Source of the DNA: Candidatus Ribeiella danica | GTDB lineage: Bacteria > Chloroflexota > Chloroflexia > Chloroflexales > Roseiflexaceae | Assembly: GCA_016717335.1 (NCBI GenBank) | Contig: JADKFS010000002.1 | Location: 372,001-436,000, forward strand | Direction: 5' to 3' | DNA: 64,000 nucleotides | Shown here: positions 61,631 to 64,000 of the stretch, piece after piece | Layout: each line of letters begins with the position of its first letter | Position numbering within the stretch: position 1 is the first letter of the stretch | Translations under genes and position numbers: made by a program | The notes under the pieces: model-generated | Told to the model about the DNA's origin: nothing | Seen by the model: only the letters and a program-made list of their open reading frames with translations | Databases searched by the model: none

Positions 61631-61699
61631 GTAGGGGCAAAGCATTTGTACCTATCGAGCAAACCACGTTGTCGATGACGGCAAATGCTTCGCCCCTAC
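61631..61699. repeat. Inverted repeat between glgE and maltokinase
   Basis: GTAGGGGCAAAGCATTTG (61631-61648) pairs with CAAATGCTTCGCCCCTAC (61682-61699) with one mismatch around a 33-base loop. I have seen this word as a dispersed repeat in other bacteria. It could form a hairpin in the glgE-mak transcript. Confidence 0.65.
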
Positions 61700-61788
61700 A
61701 CCATCGTTGTCGCGCCCCCGCCAACGTCGCGCCCACGGCATCGCCGCGCCACGACGTTGGGCCGTGCCGCATCACACGATGTCATCGC

Positions 61789-63774
<1,986 letters not shown>

Positions 63775-63799
63775 TCTATCCTCCTCGGCGGGTGGGGTT

Positions 63800-63825
63800 T
63801 TGGGGAGGGCCGCGGCCCTCCCCAA
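63800..63825. terminator. Perfect 26-bp palindrome between the GT4 gene and glgE
   Basis: TTGGGGAGGGCCG and its exact complement abut at 63812/63813 with no loop. It lies in the 77-bp gap between two same-strand genes, so it may act as an RNA processing or attenuation site. Confidence 0.55.
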
Positions 63826-63851
63826 GCCTCTCCCCTTTCAGGCCCCTCTGG

Positions 63852-64000
63852 CTATGTCACAAGCGACTTGTACAGATCGAGCGTCCGGTGGGCGATCGCG
63901 GTCCAGCTGAAGTGATCCTCGACGCGCCGGCGGCCGCTCTTGCCGAACCGTTCGCGCAGCGCCGGGTCGAGCGCGACCTGGTTGATCGCCGCGGCCAGGT
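63852..64000 (-). CDS. GT4-family glycosyltransferase, C-terminal fragment (GlgM/GlgA-actinobacterial type likely)
   Basis: Only the last ~49 residues are inside the window; the gene continues past 64000. The fragment (LAAAINQVALDPALRERFG, then SGRRRVEDHFSWTAIA and LYKSLVT before the TAG stop) matches the C-terminal helix region of GT-B family 4 glycosyltransferases. Beside glgE and maltokinase the best guess is GlgM, which makes maltose 1-phosphate from ADP-glucose, or another alpha-glucan glycosyltransferase. The fragment is too short to decide. Confidence 0.75.
   Translation of the reverse strand, partial: LAAAINQVALDPALRERFGKSGRRRVEDHFSWTAIAHRTLDLYKSLVT

Overview
This is a GC-rich (roughly 70 percent) bacterial chromosome segment that most resembles Chloroflexota, probably class Chloroflexia. 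The reasons are the HTH/NB-ARC/TPR regulator, the CHAT and caspase-like peptidases, the GlgE-type glucan genes, and the large amount of dispersed intergenic repeats (GC-rich modules, long perfect palindromes, 7-8 bp tandem repeats). This placement is inference; no rRNA or tRNA gene was seen.

Layout. 0-5.2 kb (minus): a glucuronide catabolism operon, transcribed MFS transporter, beta-glucuronidase, glucuronate isomerase (frameshifted as read), SDR oxidoreductase (cut by the window edge). A divergent STAND-type regulator follows (5.4-7.8 kb). 8.0-8.8 kb: three small minus-strand genes of unknown function. 10.1-19.1 kb: a zinc-ribbon gene abutting a giant cyclic beta-1,2-glucan synthase. 20.1-24.7 kb: a CheB-CheR-PAS-kinase fusion and its NarL-type response regulator.

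24.9-40.7 kb is a stress and ion-homeostasis island: two stand-alone receiver proteins with duplicated promoters, DUF5661, GlsB/YeaQ, CsbD, DUF1003, a Ca-type P-ATPase, a divergent PRPP synthetase, FtsH, a slipin, an Mg-type P-ATPase and a ferritin-VIT1 metal exporter. 41.5-45.4 kb: a GAF histidine kinase converging on groES-groEL. 46-50.2 kb: a decayed fucose-isomerase-like gene, an FAD monooxygenase, a CaiB/BaiF CoA-transferase and a C26 glutamine amidotransferase.

50.9-58.1 kb is the most striking region: a CHAT protein that has lost both dyad residues, an intact CHAT protein, and a metacaspase fused to a C-terminal alpha/beta-hydrolase, three clan-CD peptidase-fold proteins in a row on one strand. 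This is a candidate protease-cascade (cell-death or anti-phage) system. 58.3-64 kb (minus): glycogen/maltosyl-phosphate genes (GT4 C-terminus, glgE, maltokinase, glgA).

Two regulatory signals recur at sequence level. A leader of about 105-120 bp with two conserved hairpins and an extended -10 lies upstream of groES, ftsH and the small-gene cluster. An 80-bp promoter/operator (65 of 80 positions identical) lies upstream of both stand-alone receivers. Most recognisable promoters share an extended -10 of form TG-N-TAYAMT.
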